Shown here: piece by piece, positions 42,498 to 50,620 of the stretch | Layout of the letters: every line of letters starts with the position of its first letter | Position numbering within the stretch: position 1 is the stretch's first letter | NCBI RefSeq assembly: GCF_018588945.1 | Contig: NZ_JAFIWA010000007.1 | Coordinates: forward strand, 124,001-188,000 | Direction of reading: 5' to 3' | From: Microbacterium flavescens | Lineage (GTDB): Bacteria > Actinomycetota > Actinomycetes > Actinomycetales > Microbacteriaceae | Length of the DNA stretch: 64,000 nucleotides | Made by a program: the position numbers and the translations under genes | The notes under the pieces: model-generated | Database searches by the model: none | What the model was told of the DNA's origin: nothing | Seen by the model: only the letters and a program-made list of their open reading frames with translations

Positions 42498-42603
42498 GAT
42501 TGCTCCTTCTGGTGCCAAGCAATGACCACATTGCCCACCGATGCTGTGCGTTTCTTATGGCGCCGATGGGACGGAACTATGCAATCGACCTGAGCCGGTC
42601 GAG

Positions 42604-42609
42604 TACCGT
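42604..42609 (+). promoter_or_regulatory. Putative -10 element of the aminotransferase gene
   Basis: TACCGT, 7 nt before the ATG at 42617; no SD. Confidence 0.45.
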
Positions 42610-42616
42610 GAGTGCG

Positions 42617-43816
42617 ATGCGACACATCCCCGGGGCATGGCACCGAGCGGCGACGGGCGCCGGACTCGTCAGCGCGGACGGTTCGATCCACCCCACCATC
42701 TTCGCCGAGATGTCGGCCCTCGCGGCGCGCACCGGCGCGATCAACCTGGGCCAGGGCTTTCCCGACGAGGACGGACCCGTCGAAGTCCTCGAGGCCGCTC
42801 GTGACGCGATCAGCGACGGGCTCAATCAGTATCCGCCGGGGCGCGGCATCCCGGATCTCCTCTCGGCTGTCAGCGAGCACCAGCAGCGCTTCTACGGGCT
42901 CGGGCTCGATCCCGCCACCGAGGTGCTCATCACAGCGGGGGCGACCGAGGCGCTGGCCGCGGCGCTCCTCGCGCTGGTCGACGGCCCCGACGACGAGGTC
43001 GTCGTGTTCGAGCCCTACTACGACTCGTACGCCGCCGTCGTGGCACTGTCCGGCGCTCGGCTGGTCACGGTGCCGCTGCGCTGGCCGGACTTCCAGCCCG
43101 ACCTCGACGACCTCCGGCGCGCGGTCGGCGACCGCACGCGCGTGATCCTCGTCAACGACCCCCACAACCCGACCGGCGCCGTGTTCACCGCCGACGTGCG
43201 TGCGGAGGTGGTGCGGCTGGCCGAGCGCCACGATGCCGTCATCGTCACCGACGAGGTGTACGAGCACCTCGTCTTCGATGAGCCGCACGTGCCGATCGCA
43301 ACCCTGCCGGGCGCCTTCGAGCGCACGCTGTCCATCTCGTCGGGCGGCAAGACGTTCTCGACGACGGGATGGAAGATCGGCTGGATCACCGGTCCCGCCG
43401 ACCTCATCTCGGCGGTGCTCGCGGTCAAGCAGTTCCTCACCTACGTGAACGGCAGCGCCTTCCAGCCGGCGATCGCGACGGGCCTCCGCCTGGACGACGG
43501 GTTCTTCCGCGGCATCGCCGACAGTCTGCGAGCCAAGCGGGATCTCCTGGGCGCGGGCCTGCGCGCGGCGGGGTTCGCGGTGTCGACGCCCGCCGGCTCC
43601 TACTTCACCGTCGCCGATGCGCGCGATCTCGGGGCGTCGGATGCCGCGACATTCTGCCGCGAGCTGCCCGAGCGGGCGGGCGTCGTGGCGATCTCGCTCA
43701 CCGCCTTCGCCACACCCGAGCACCGCGCGGAGTACGCCACTCTCGTCCGGTTCGCAGCGTGCAAGCGCGTCGAAGTGCTCGAGGAGGCGGCATCCCGCCT
43801 CGCCTCACTCCGCTGA
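42617..43816 (+). CDS. PLP-dependent aminotransferase (class I/II, kynurenine/glutamine transaminase-like)
   Basis: 399 residues. The PLP lysine lies in SISSGGKTFSTTGWKIGW; the FEPYYDSY, NDPHNPTG and TDEVYEHLVFD motifs match the KAT/GTK and DapC-like subgroup. Likely a glutamine or methionine-linked transaminase with 2-oxo acids. The next gene, convergent, encodes a nitrilase-like omega-amidase; this pairing is known for metabolite repair of transaminase by-products. Predicted leaderless (TACCGT 7 nt upstream). DapC (succinyl-DAP aminotransferase) is an alternative assignment. Confidence 0.82.
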   Translation: MRHIPGAWHRAATGAGLVSADGSIHPTIFAEMSALAARTGAINLGQGFPDEDGPVEVLEAARDAISDGLNQYPPGRGIPDLLSAVSEHQQRFYGLGLDPATEVLITAGATEALAAALLALVDGPDDEVVVFEPYYDSYAAVVALSGARLVTVPLRWPDFQPDLDDLRRAVGDRTRVILVNDPHNPTGAVFTADVRAEVVRLAERHDAVIVTDEVYEHLVFDEPHVPIATLPGAFERTLSISSGGKTFSTTGWKIGWITGPADLISAVLAVKQFLTYVNGSAFQPAIATGLRLDDGFFRGIADSLRAKRDLLGAGLRAAGFAVSTPAGSYFTVADARDLGASDAATFCRELPERAGVVAISLTAFATPEHRAEYATLVRFAACKRVEVLEEAASRLASLR

Positions 43817-43822
43817 GGAGCG

Positions 43823-44638
43823 TCAGTCCTCGCGCGGGACGACGCCCAGGCGCCGGAGGCGCAGCGACGGGTTGACGCGACGCACGCGTTCGACGGCCGC
43901 GGGGTCGAGGTGGGCGACTGCGACATCGGTCGCGGTTCCGACGGCGGCGAGCTCGACGCCCTGAGGGTCGACGATCATCGAGCAGCCCACACCCAGGGGC
44001 GGCGGATGATCGGCGGCCGCGACGAACACCGTGTTCTCGATGGCGCGCGCGTGGAGGAGCGTGCGCCAGTGGTGCTCCTTCAGCGGGCCGCGCACCCACT
44101 CCGCCGGCACGACGAACACGTCGGCGCCGGCGTCGACCAGAAGGCGTCCGACCTCGGGGAAGCGGAGGTCGTAGCAGGTCATCAGGCCGAACCGCAGCCC
44201 GCCGAGCTCGAACGTCTCGGGGGTGGCGAGCGCACCGGGCTCGATCCAGTCCGACTCGCGCTGACCGAACGCGTCGTAGAGGTGCAGCTTTCGGTAGCTC
44301 GCGACCAGCCCGGTGGCGTCGACGGCGACGACGGTGTTGCGCACGCGGCGTTCGTCGTCTGCGCGCTCCAGGAGCCCCGCCACGATGTGCACGTCGTGCT
44401 GCGTAGCCAGTGCCGCGAGGGCGCCGACGAACGGCCCGTCGACAGCCTGGGCGTTATCGGCGAGCGAGGAGTCGAACGGGTCGACGAAGTAGCTCGAGTA
44501 CTCCGGGAACACCACCAGGCGAGCGCCCCGCGCCGCCGCCGTGGCCGTGAGCTGTGAGATCACGGCGAGGTTCGCCTCGGTGTCGGCGGTGGGGGCGAAC
44601 TGCGCGACGGCCACGCCGATCGCGTCGGCGGCGGTCAT
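43823..44638 (-). CDS. Carbon-nitrogen hydrolase, Nit2/omega-amidase-like
   Basis: 271 residues with the nitrilase catalytic triad Glu46 (VVFPEYSSY), Lys117 (SYRKLHLYD) and Cys155 (MTCYDLRFPE). Family Nit1/Nit2 or YafV-type omega-amidases hydrolyse alpha-ketoglutaramate or alpha-ketosuccinamate to the oxo acid plus ammonia. It faces the aminotransferase gene tail to tail with 6 bp between stops, in line with a transaminase/omega-amidase pair. The ATG overlaps the stop of the DUF6328 gene by 4 bp. Substrate is inferred. Confidence 0.85.
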   Translation of the reverse strand: MTAADAIGVAVAQFAPTADTEANLAVISQLTATAAARGARLVVFPEYSSYFVDPFDSSLADNAQAVDGPFVGALAALATQHDVHIVAGLLERADDERRVRNTVVAVDATGLVASYRKLHLYDAFGQRESDWIEPGALATPETFELGGLRFGLMTCYDLRFPEVGRLLVDAGADVFVVPAEWVRGPLKEHHWRTLLHARAIENTVFVAAADHPPPLGVGCSMIVDPQGVELAAVGTATDVAVAHLDPAAVERVRRVNPSLRLRRLGVVPRED

Positions 44639-45168
44639 CGTCGGCTCCCGCCCGGGGCGTCGGCGCCCACGCCCACCCGGGAGCGGATCGCCGCCGGAGC
44701 GACGAGCCAGAGGACGATGATCAGGGCGCTCAGGATCCCGAGCGCCCACAGGGCGGCTGAGGTTCCGACGACGACATCGAAGACGAACGCCACCACGCCC
44801 ACCACGAGGACCGAGACGGTGAACAGAGCCGTGATGAGCGCCGCGTGGCCGTACATCACCACGGCCGCCTTGGCCCGCTGGCGGAACAGGACACGATGGA
44901 GGGCGACGGGGGCGAGCGCGATGATCGCGCTGAGCGCCGATATCACGACGAGCGTGAGGTAGATGTTGCGCTGTGCCTGGGTGAGATCGGAGAAGGCCGG
45001 CTGGAACGCGAGGGCGAGGAGGAAGCCGGTGAGGATCTGGGTGCCCGTCTGCAGCACGCGCAGCTCCTGCAGCACCTCGTTCCAATTGCGATCGGCTCGC
45101 TCGGTCGGGGTTTCGTCGCGGCCGTCGTCGATGTCGTCGTGCGTGTCGTCGTCGCGCGGCGTGCCCAT
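44635..45168 (-). CDS. DUF6328-family membrane protein
   Basis: 177 residues. An acidic, Asp-rich N-terminus, ERADRNWNEVLQELRVLQTGTQILTGFLLALAFQPAF, and four hydrophobic helices to the C-terminus match DUF6328, which is common in actinobacteria and of unknown function. Coupled to the nitrilase-like gene (ATGA overlap). A reading frame for this gene sits just before the initiator tRNA region; its start is ATG 45168. Confidence 0.75.
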   Translation of the reverse strand: MGTPRDDDTHDDIDDGRDETPTERADRNWNEVLQELRVLQTGTQILTGFLLALAFQPAFSDLTQAQRNIYLTLVVISALSAIIALAPVALHRVLFRQRAKAAVVMYGHAALITALFTVSVLVVGVVAFVFDVVVGTSAALWALGILSALIIVLWLVAPAAIRSRVGVGADAPGGSRR

Positions 45169-45243
45169 GCGTTCATCCTCGCCCGCGGGGGTTCACGGGG
45201 CAAGCGAACGCACCCCGCGGCGCGACCTGGTCGAAATCCGTGC

Positions 45244-45249
45244 TAGGCT
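45244..45249 (+). promoter_or_regulatory. Putative -10 of the tRNA-fMet gene
   Basis: TAGGCT, 12 nt before the mature tRNA 5' end. Confidence 0.4.
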
Positions 45250-45261
45250 AACTTCTTGTGC

Positions 45262-45335
45262 CGCGGGGTGGAGCAGCTCGGTAGCTCGCTGGGCTCATAA
45301 CCCAGAGGTCGCAGGTTCAAATCCTGTCCCCGCAA
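45262..45335 (+). tRNA. Initiator tRNA-fMet (anticodon CAU)
   Basis: Acceptor strand CGCGGGG pairs with CCCCGCA except for a C1-A72 mismatch, the hallmark of the bacterial initiator. The anticodon arm CTGGG-CTCATAA-CCCAG has the three G-C pairs that direct P-site binding. T arm GCAGGTTCAAATCCTGT is normal and CCA is not encoded. A perfect terminator hairpin follows. Confidence 0.96.
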
Positions 45336-45345
45336 CAAGAAGAAG

Positions 45346-45378
45346 AAGGACCCTCCGGTTTCGGAGGGTCCTTCTTCG
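45346..45378 (+). terminator. Intrinsic terminator after tRNA-fMet
   Basis: A perfect 12-bp stem (AAGGACCCTCCG with CGGAGGGTCCTT) with a 4-nt loop (GTTT), followed by CTTCTT. It also lies just before the convergent MarR gene's stop, so may serve both directions. Confidence 0.85.
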
Positions 45379-45395
45379 CATGTGGGGCGCGGCGC

Positions 45396-45866
45396 TCAGG
45401 CCCCCTCGAGCACGCTTCCCAGTTCGTCGAGGAAGCGCGCGATCACCGCGAGCTCGTCGTCCGAATACCGCGTCGCGACGCCCCTCATCGCCTGCAGTCG
45501 CCCGCCGAGATGGCGGAAGAACGTGCGCCGGGACTCGTCGGTGAGCACGATCACACGGGCGCGGCGGTCGCTCGGATGCGGGCGGCGCTCGACGTGCCCG
45601 GCGGCCGTCAGCCTGTCGAGGAGCTTCGTCGTCGACGCGGTGGATATCTTGAGGTGTGCGGCCACGTCGTGCGGACTGACGGACTGGCCGCGCTGCTCGC
45701 GCATGATGAGCATGCGCAGCGCGGAGAGGTCGGAGGCGTTCATGTCCATGTCGTCCTTCATGCCGCCGTGCATGCGGTCCATCGCGTCGCTGAAGGCGCG
45801 AACCGCCTGGAGCACTTCGAGGATCGCCTTATCATGCGGAGTCGCCGACGACCACTGCTGGACCAT
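45396..45866 (-). CDS. MarR-family regulator of the carotenoid operon (CrtR-like)
   Basis: About 156 residues. The MarR winged helix is visible: LSALRMLIMREQRGQSVSPHDVAAHLKISTASTTKLLDRLTAAGHVERRPHPSDRRARVIVLTDESRR. Divergent from the idi-crt operon across an 80-bp region with a palindrome. In Corynebacterium glutamicum a divergently encoded MarR protein (CrtR) represses the crt operon and is relieved by prenyl pyrophosphates, which is the basis for the name. The ATG at 45866 has a GGGAGGG SD at a good distance; the GTG at 45875 sits too close to that SD and was not preferred. Confidence 0.85.
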   Translation of the reverse strand: MVQQWSSATPHDKAILEVLQAVRAFSDAMDRMHGGMKDDMDMNASDLSALRMLIMREQRGQSVSPHDVAAHLKISTASTTKLLDRLTAAGHVERRPHPSDRRARVIVLTDESRRTFFRHLGGRLQAMRGVATRYSDDELAVIARFLDELGSVLEGA

Positions 45867-45910
45867 TGTGGACACCCCCTCCCTACCCTTGTATCATCGG
45901 ACAACGCCAA

Positions 45911-45929
45911 TCGCTAGCTAAACTAGCGA
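45911..45929. promoter_or_regulatory. Palindromic operator between marR and idi
   Basis: TCGCTAG-N5-CTAGCGA, a perfect 7-bp inverted repeat with a CTAAA spacer, 17 nt before the idi start. Its AT content, symmetry and position make it the likely binding site for the divergent MarR protein, overlapping the idi promoter or leader. Confidence 0.65.
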
Positions 45930-45946
45930 ATTCCGAGGAGGATCAC

Positions 45947-46498
45947 ATGACCGAAACCGAGCTCGTGGTGCTTCTCGACGACGATGGCCAGGCCATCGGC
46001 ACCGCACCGAAGACCAGCGTCCACGGGACCGACACGGCACTTCACCTGGCATTCTCATGCCACGTCGTCAACACCGACGGACAGGTGCTCGTGACGCGGC
46101 GCGCCCTCGACAAGAAGGCGTGGCCCGGAGTCTGGAGCAACTCGTTCTGCGGCCACCCCAAGCCGGCGGAGCCGGTGCTCACCGCCGTCCACCGCCGCGC
46201 GGAGTTCGAACTGGGCATCGCTCTCTCCGAGATCGAACTGGCTCTTCCGCTCTTCCGATACCGCGCGACGGATGCCAACGGCATCGTCGAGCACGAGGTG
46301 TGCCCCGTCTACACCGCGCTCACCTACGACGAGCCGGTCCTCAACCCGCTCGAGGTGGTCGACGCCCGCTGGGTGGATCCGGCCGAGCTCGCGGCATCCC
46401 TCCGCAGCACCCCCTGGGCGTTCAGCCCGTGGCTCGTCCTGCAGGCCGAGCAGCTGCATCTCTTCGACACCGTGGTCCAGCGACGACGCGCATCATGA
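45947..46498 (+). CDS. idi: Isopentenyl-diphosphate delta-isomerase, type 1
   Basis: 183 residues. Nudix-fold type I IDI: HLAFSCHVVNTDGQVLVTRRALDKKAWPGVWSNSFCGHPKPAE gives the catalytic Cys and metal His; a later segment with Glu (EHEVCPVYTA) supplies the second catalytic acid. Interconverts IPP and DMAPP, priming the C5 pool for carotenoids. First gene of a seven-gene operon; GAGGAGGA SD lies 4-5 nt before the ATG at 45947. It overlaps crtE by 4 bp. Confidence 0.93.
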   Translation: MTETELVVLLDDDGQAIGTAPKTSVHGTDTALHLAFSCHVVNTDGQVLVTRRALDKKAWPGVWSNSFCGHPKPAEPVLTAVHRRAEFELGIALSEIELALPLFRYRATDANGIVEHEVCPVYTALTYDEPVLNPLEVVDARWVDPAELAASLRSTPWAFSPWLVLQAEQLHLFDTVVQRRRAS

Positions 46499-47550
46499 TG
46501 ACGCTTTCCCCCGATCCCCGCATCGACGCGGCGATCGACTCCTCGCTCGACCGCATCGTCCTGCGCGCGCAGCGCCTGGGTCCCGGCTTCGGCGCCCTGG
46601 GCGAAGCGCTCGCGCGGGCTGCACGAGGCGGCAAGCGGTTCCGTCCCGCCCTGGTGGCGGCATCCTTCACCGCTTTCGACGGTGATCCCGCCACGACGCC
46701 CGGCCTGTATCCGGTGGCCGCCGCGTTCGAGCTGCTGCACGCCGCGTTCGTGGTGCACGACGACGTGATCGATCACGACGTCGAGCGGCGCGGCGTCCCG
46801 AACATCGCGGGCGAGTTCCGCGATCGGGCTCGTCTGCAAGGAGCGGATGCCTCGGGCGCGGCCGTCCTCGGAGACGCCGCCGCGATCCTCGCCGGCGACC
46901 TCCTGCTGCACGAGGCGCTCGGACTCGTCGCGTTCGCCGACGTCGACCCGGTCGCGCGCGAGCAGCTGCAGGCGCTCGTCGACGAGGCGGTCTACGTCTC
47001 GGCGGCGGGCGAACTCGCCGACGTCGAGAACGCTGTGGCGGCCGAGCAGGCATCACGCGAGGACATCCTCGACGCGGCGTTCAACAAGACCGCCGTCTAC
47101 TCGTTCCAGGCTCCGCTCCAGGCGGGCGCCGTGCTCGCCGGCGCGAACGATGAGGCCCGTGGCGTCCTCGCGGGCGCCGGCGGCCGCCTGGGCCTCGCCT
47201 TCCAGCTCGTCGACGACCTCATCGGCGCGTTCGGATCGGCCGAGCAGGCGGGGCGCGAGACCGGCGGCGATCTGCGCGAATCGAAGCGGACGCCGCTCGT
47301 CGCCCTCGCACGCGACTCGGACTCCTGGCCGCGCGTGAACGAGGCTCTCGCCGTCGCGCACACGGGGCCCATCGCCGTGCGCGAGGCCCAGGTCGCCCTG
47401 CTCGAGAGCGGCGCCCCGGTGCGATTGCGCGGGCTCATCGCAGACACGCTCGACGAGGTGCGCACCGTCTCACGCGAACCGGCGCTTCCCGCGGCCGCGG
47501 GGGCTCTGCTGCGCGACCTGGCCGAGGGCGTCGAAGGGCGCATGCCGTGA
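46495..47550 (+). CDS. crtE: Polyprenyl (geranylgeranyl) diphosphate synthase
   Basis: 351 residues, all-alpha prenyltransferase. The first Asp-rich motif is DDVIDHD at 89-95, preceded by the GGKRFRP signature at 45-51; the second is LVDDLIGAFG. Predicted to make GGPP for phytoene synthesis. The ATG at 46495 overlaps the idi stop (ATGA); a second in-frame ATG at 46498 is possible. Its own stop overlaps crtB. It is the second gene of the carotenoid operon. Confidence 0.9.
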   Translation: MMTLSPDPRIDAAIDSSLDRIVLRAQRLGPGFGALGEALARAARGGKRFRPALVAASFTAFDGDPATTPGLYPVAAAFELLHAAFVVHDDVIDHDVERRGVPNIAGEFRDRARLQGADASGAAVLGDAAAILAGDLLLHEALGLVAFADVDPVAREQLQALVDEAVYVSAAGELADVENAVAAEQASREDILDAAFNKTAVYSFQAPLQAGAVLAGANDEARGVLAGAGGRLGLAFQLVDDLIGAFGSAEQAGRETGGDLRESKRTPLVALARDSDSWPRVNEALAVAHTGPIAVREAQVALLESGAPVRLRGLIADTLDEVRTVSREPALPAAAGALLRDLAEGVEGRMP

Positions 47551-48416
47551 GCGCGCGCGAGACGGGCCTCGCCCTGTACGACCGAACGGCTCGGGATGCC
47601 GCGGCCACCGTGATCTCGCGCTACTCGACCTCGTTCAGCCTGGCGTGCCGGCTGCTGGGCCCGCGGCCGCGTCCGCACGTGCGCGACGTCTATGCGCTGG
47701 TGCGCGTGGCCGACGAGATCGTGGACGGCCCCGCCGAGGCGGCCGGACTGTCGCCCGAGGCCGCGGGGCGCGTCCTCGACGAGCTCGAGACGGAGACGCT
47801 GGCCGCCGTGGAGAGCGGGTTCAGCGCGAATCTCGTCGTGCACGCCTTCGCCGGCACGGCCCGGGAATGCGGGATCGGCGGCGACCTGATCCGGCCGTTC
47901 TTCGCGTCGATGCGCACCGACCTCTCGACGAGCAGGCACGACGGCGCATCGCACGACGCGTACGTCTACGGGTCGGCCGAGGTCGTCGGGCTGATGTGCC
48001 TCCAGGTGTTCGTCAACGCGGGGGCGCCGCATCCGATCGCCCCCTCCGCCGAGCTGGTGGACGGCGCACGGCGCCTGGGCGCGGCGTTCCAGGACGTCAA
48101 CTTCCTGCGCGACCTCGACCACGACGCGACGGCGCTCGGCCGCGACTACCTCGACCTCGACTCCCCCGGCTCCTCGCGCACCGCCGTGCTCGACAGGATC
48201 GACGCCGACCTGGCCGCCGCCGCCGCGGTCATCCCCCTTCTCCCGAAGGACTGCCGGCGCGCGGTGACCGCCGCGCACGACCTCTTCGCGGAGCTGTCCG
48301 CGCGGCTGCGGCGGTCAGCGCCGGCGGGACAGCGCGTGCGCGTCCCGGATCCGGTCAAGGCGCGGCTCGCGGCGCGCGCGTGGCTCGGCTTCGCACCGCG
48401 CGAGGTGCGCGCATGA
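47547..48416 (+). CDS. crtB: Phytoene synthase
   Basis: 289 residues. The two Asp-rich motifs of trans-isoprenyl synthases are visible as RVADEIVDG (about 50-58) and AFQDVNFLRDLDHDATALGRDYL. Condenses two GGPP to phytoene. GTG start at 47547 overlaps the crtE stop by 4 bp, and the stop overlaps crtI by 4 bp. Confidence 0.93.
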   Translation: MSARETGLALYDRTARDAAATVISRYSTSFSLACRLLGPRPRPHVRDVYALVRVADEIVDGPAEAAGLSPEAAGRVLDELETETLAAVESGFSANLVVHAFAGTARECGIGGDLIRPFFASMRTDLSTSRHDGASHDAYVYGSAEVVGLMCLQVFVNAGAPHPIAPSAELVDGARRLGAAFQDVNFLRDLDHDATALGRDYLDLDSPGSSRTAVLDRIDADLAAAAAVIPLLPKDCRRAVTAAHDLFAELSARLRRSAPAGQRVRVPDPVKARLAARAWLGFAPREVRA

Positions 48417-49984
48417 GCGGCGGAGTCCCGCGCACGCCGGGCACCGCCGTCGTGGTGGGCGGCGGCATCGCCGGACTCGCGACGGCCGCCCTGCTGGGCG
48501 CCGAAGGGTGGCGCGTCACCGTCCTCGAAGCGCGCGACGTGGTGGGCGGGCGAGCGGGCTCCTGGGACCACGAGGGCTTCCGGTTCGACACCGGGCCCAG
48601 CTGGTATCTCATGCCGGAGGTCTTCGACCACTTCTTCCGCCTGCTCGGCACGACGGCCGAGCGCGAGCTCGACCTCGTGCCCCTCGACCCGGCGTACCGG
48701 GTGTACTCCGACCCGGCCACCTGCCGCGCGCCGCTGGACGTGCGCTCCGGCAGGGAGGCGGCCACGGCGCTCTTCGAGAGCGTGGAGCCGGGCGCCGGGG
48801 CGAGACTGAGCACGTACCTCGACTCCGCGGGCGACGCCTACGACCTCGCGGTCACGCGGTTCCTCTACGACACGTACGAGACCACGGCCGGGCTGCGCGA
48901 CCCCGCGCTGCTGCGACGCATGCCGCAGCTCGCGCCGCTGCTCACGCGCAGTCTCGCCTCGCACGTCGACCGCCGCTTCGCCGATCCGCGGCTGCGTCAG
49001 ATCCTCGGGTATCCCGCGGTGTTCCTGGGCGGGTCTCCTTACGGGGTGCCCAGTCTCTACCACCTCATGAGCCACCTCGACCTCGACGACGGGGTGCTCT
49101 ACCCCCGCGGCGGGTTCATCGAGATCATCCGTGCGATCGAGCGCCTCGCCGAGGCATCCGGAGCCGTCATCGAGACCGGCGCACGCGTGGTCTCCATCGA
49201 GACGACCGGCGCCACGGCGACCGGCGTGGTGCTCGCGGACGGCCGCCGCATCGAGGCGGACCTCGTCGTGTCGGCCGCCGATCTGCACCACACCGAGACC
49301 GCCCTGGTGGCGCCGGAGCTGCAGAGCTACCCCGAATCGTGGTGGGCGAAGAAGGAGCCGAGCCCGGGAGCGCTGCTCCTGCTGCTCGGCGTCGAGGGCT
49401 CCCTCCCCCAGCTGGCGCATCACACCCTGCTGTTCACCGACGACTGGCGCTCGAACTTCGACGACATCTTCGGCGCACGCCCCCGCATCCCGGTCCCCGC
49501 ATCGCTGTACGTGTGCCGCCCGAGCGCCACCGACGCGACCGTCGCGCCCGCCGGGCACGAGAACCTCTTCGTGCTGGTCCCGGTCCCCGCCGACCCCGCG
49601 CTCGGCCGCGGCGGCGAGTCCGGGGACGGCGACGCCCGCATCGAGGCGGCGGCCGATCGTGTGATCGAGCAGCTGTCGTCGTGGTGCGGCATCCCCGACC
49701 TCGCGGACCGCATCGTCGTGCGGCGCACGATCGCACCCGGCGACTTCGCCGCCGACCTCAACGCCTGGCGCGGCAACGCGCTGGGCCTCGCCCACACACT
49801 GGGGCAGAGCGCGATGTTCCGCCCGCGGAACGCGTCGCGGAAGGTCGCGGGCCTCTCCTACGCCGGCAGCTCGGCGCTGCCGGGGATCGGCCTGCCGATG
49901 TGCCTGATCTCGGCCGAGCTCGTCGTCAAGCGGCTGCGGGGCGATCGAAGCCCCGGTCCGCTCGCCGAACCCGCGAGGGTGTGA
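48413..49984 (+). CDS. crtI: Phytoene desaturase
   Basis: 523 residues. FAD-binding N-terminus VVVGGGIAGLATAALLGAEGWRVTVLEARDVVGGRAGSW, the DTGPSWYLMPEVFDHFF motif, PRGGFIEIIRAIE, and the conserved C-terminus LSYAGSSALPGIGLPMCLISAELVVKRL mark a CrtI-type desaturase. It introduces four double bonds to give lycopene. ATG at 48413, coupled to crtB; the downstream crtYe starts 1 bp after its stop. Confidence 0.95.
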   Translation: MSGGVPRTPGTAVVVGGGIAGLATAALLGAEGWRVTVLEARDVVGGRAGSWDHEGFRFDTGPSWYLMPEVFDHFFRLLGTTAERELDLVPLDPAYRVYSDPATCRAPLDVRSGREAATALFESVEPGAGARLSTYLDSAGDAYDLAVTRFLYDTYETTAGLRDPALLRRMPQLAPLLTRSLASHVDRRFADPRLRQILGYPAVFLGGSPYGVPSLYHLMSHLDLDDGVLYPRGGFIEIIRAIERLAEASGAVIETGARVVSIETTGATATGVVLADGRRIEADLVVSAADLHHTETALVAPELQSYPESWWAKKEPSPGALLLLLGVEGSLPQLAHHTLLFTDDWRSNFDDIFGARPRIPVPASLYVCRPSATDATVAPAGHENLFVLVPVPADPALGRGGESGDGDARIEAAADRVIEQLSSWCGIPDLADRIVVRRTIAPGDFAADLNAWRGNALGLAHTLGQSAMFRPRNASRKVAGLSYAGSSALPGIGLPMCLISAELVVKRLRGDRSPGPLAEPARV

Positions 49985-49985
49985 C

Positions 49986-50318
49986 GTGCCGGGACTGTAC
50001 CTCGCCGCGATCCTCGTCTCGGCCGCCGGGGTCGCGCTGCTGGACCGACGATGGCGCCTCGCAGCCTGGTCGTCGCCCGGGCGCACAGCCGCCGCCGTCG
50101 CCATCGGCACCGCGTTCTTCCTGGTGTGGGACGCGGTGGGGATCGCCGCAGGCGTCTTCGTGAAGGGCGACAGCCCGCTGCTGATCGGCATCGACCTCGC
50201 GCCGCACCTTCCCCTCGAGGAGCCCTTCTTCCTCGCCTTCCTCAGCTACCTCGCTCTCGTCCTGCACGCCGGCGCGACCCGCCTGCTCACGCGCCGGGAA
50301 CGGGTCGAGGCCGCATGA
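49986..50318 (+). CDS. crtYe: Lycopene cyclase subunit CrtYe-like
   Basis: 110 residues with three predicted transmembrane helices; the loop PLEEPFFLAFLSYL is the conserved lycopene cyclase domain segment. In C. glutamicum this small protein pairs with CrtYf to form a heterodimeric C50-cyclase. GTG start 1 bp after crtI; stop overlaps the next gene by 4 bp. Ring type (epsilon versus gamma) cannot be told from sequence here. Confidence 0.85.
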   Translation: MPGLYLAAILVSAAGVALLDRRWRLAAWSSPGRTAAAVAIGTAFFLVWDAVGIAAGVFVKGDSPLLIGIDLAPHLPLEEPFFLAFLSYLALVLHAGATRLLTRRERVEAA

Positions 50319-50620
50319 CGTACCCGCTCATCGTCCTGCCCTTCGCCGTCGCCACGGTCGCGGTGGTCCTCGCGACCGCCCGTCGGCCTCGTTTCGGCAC
50401 GCGCATGGCGGCGTCCGGCCTGGCCGCGGCGGCGCTCGTGGTGCTCACGGCCCTCTTCGACAACCTGATGATCGCGGCAGGCCTTTTCTCGTATCCGCCT
50501 GAGCACCTGAGCGGTCTGCGGATCGGCCTCGCACCGATCGAGGACTTCTCCTACGCCGTGTGCGCGGCGTTCGCCGTGCCCGCCGTGCTGACGCTGCTGA
50601 CGCCGAAGGAGCCCGCATGA
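50315..50620 (+). CDS. crtYf: Lycopene cyclase subunit CrtYf-like
   Basis: 101 residues, three transmembrane helices, with GLAPIEDFSYAVCAAF matching the lycopene cyclase domain (compare PLEEPFF of its partner). Fourth-from-last in position, coupled by ATGA overlaps to crtYe upstream and crtEb downstream. The two subunits act together after elongation. Confidence 0.85.
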   Translation: MTYPLIVLPFAVATVAVVLATARRPRFGTRMAASGLAAAALVVLTALFDNLMIAAGLFSYPPEHLSGLRIGLAPIEDFSYAVCAAFAVPAVLTLLTPKEPA

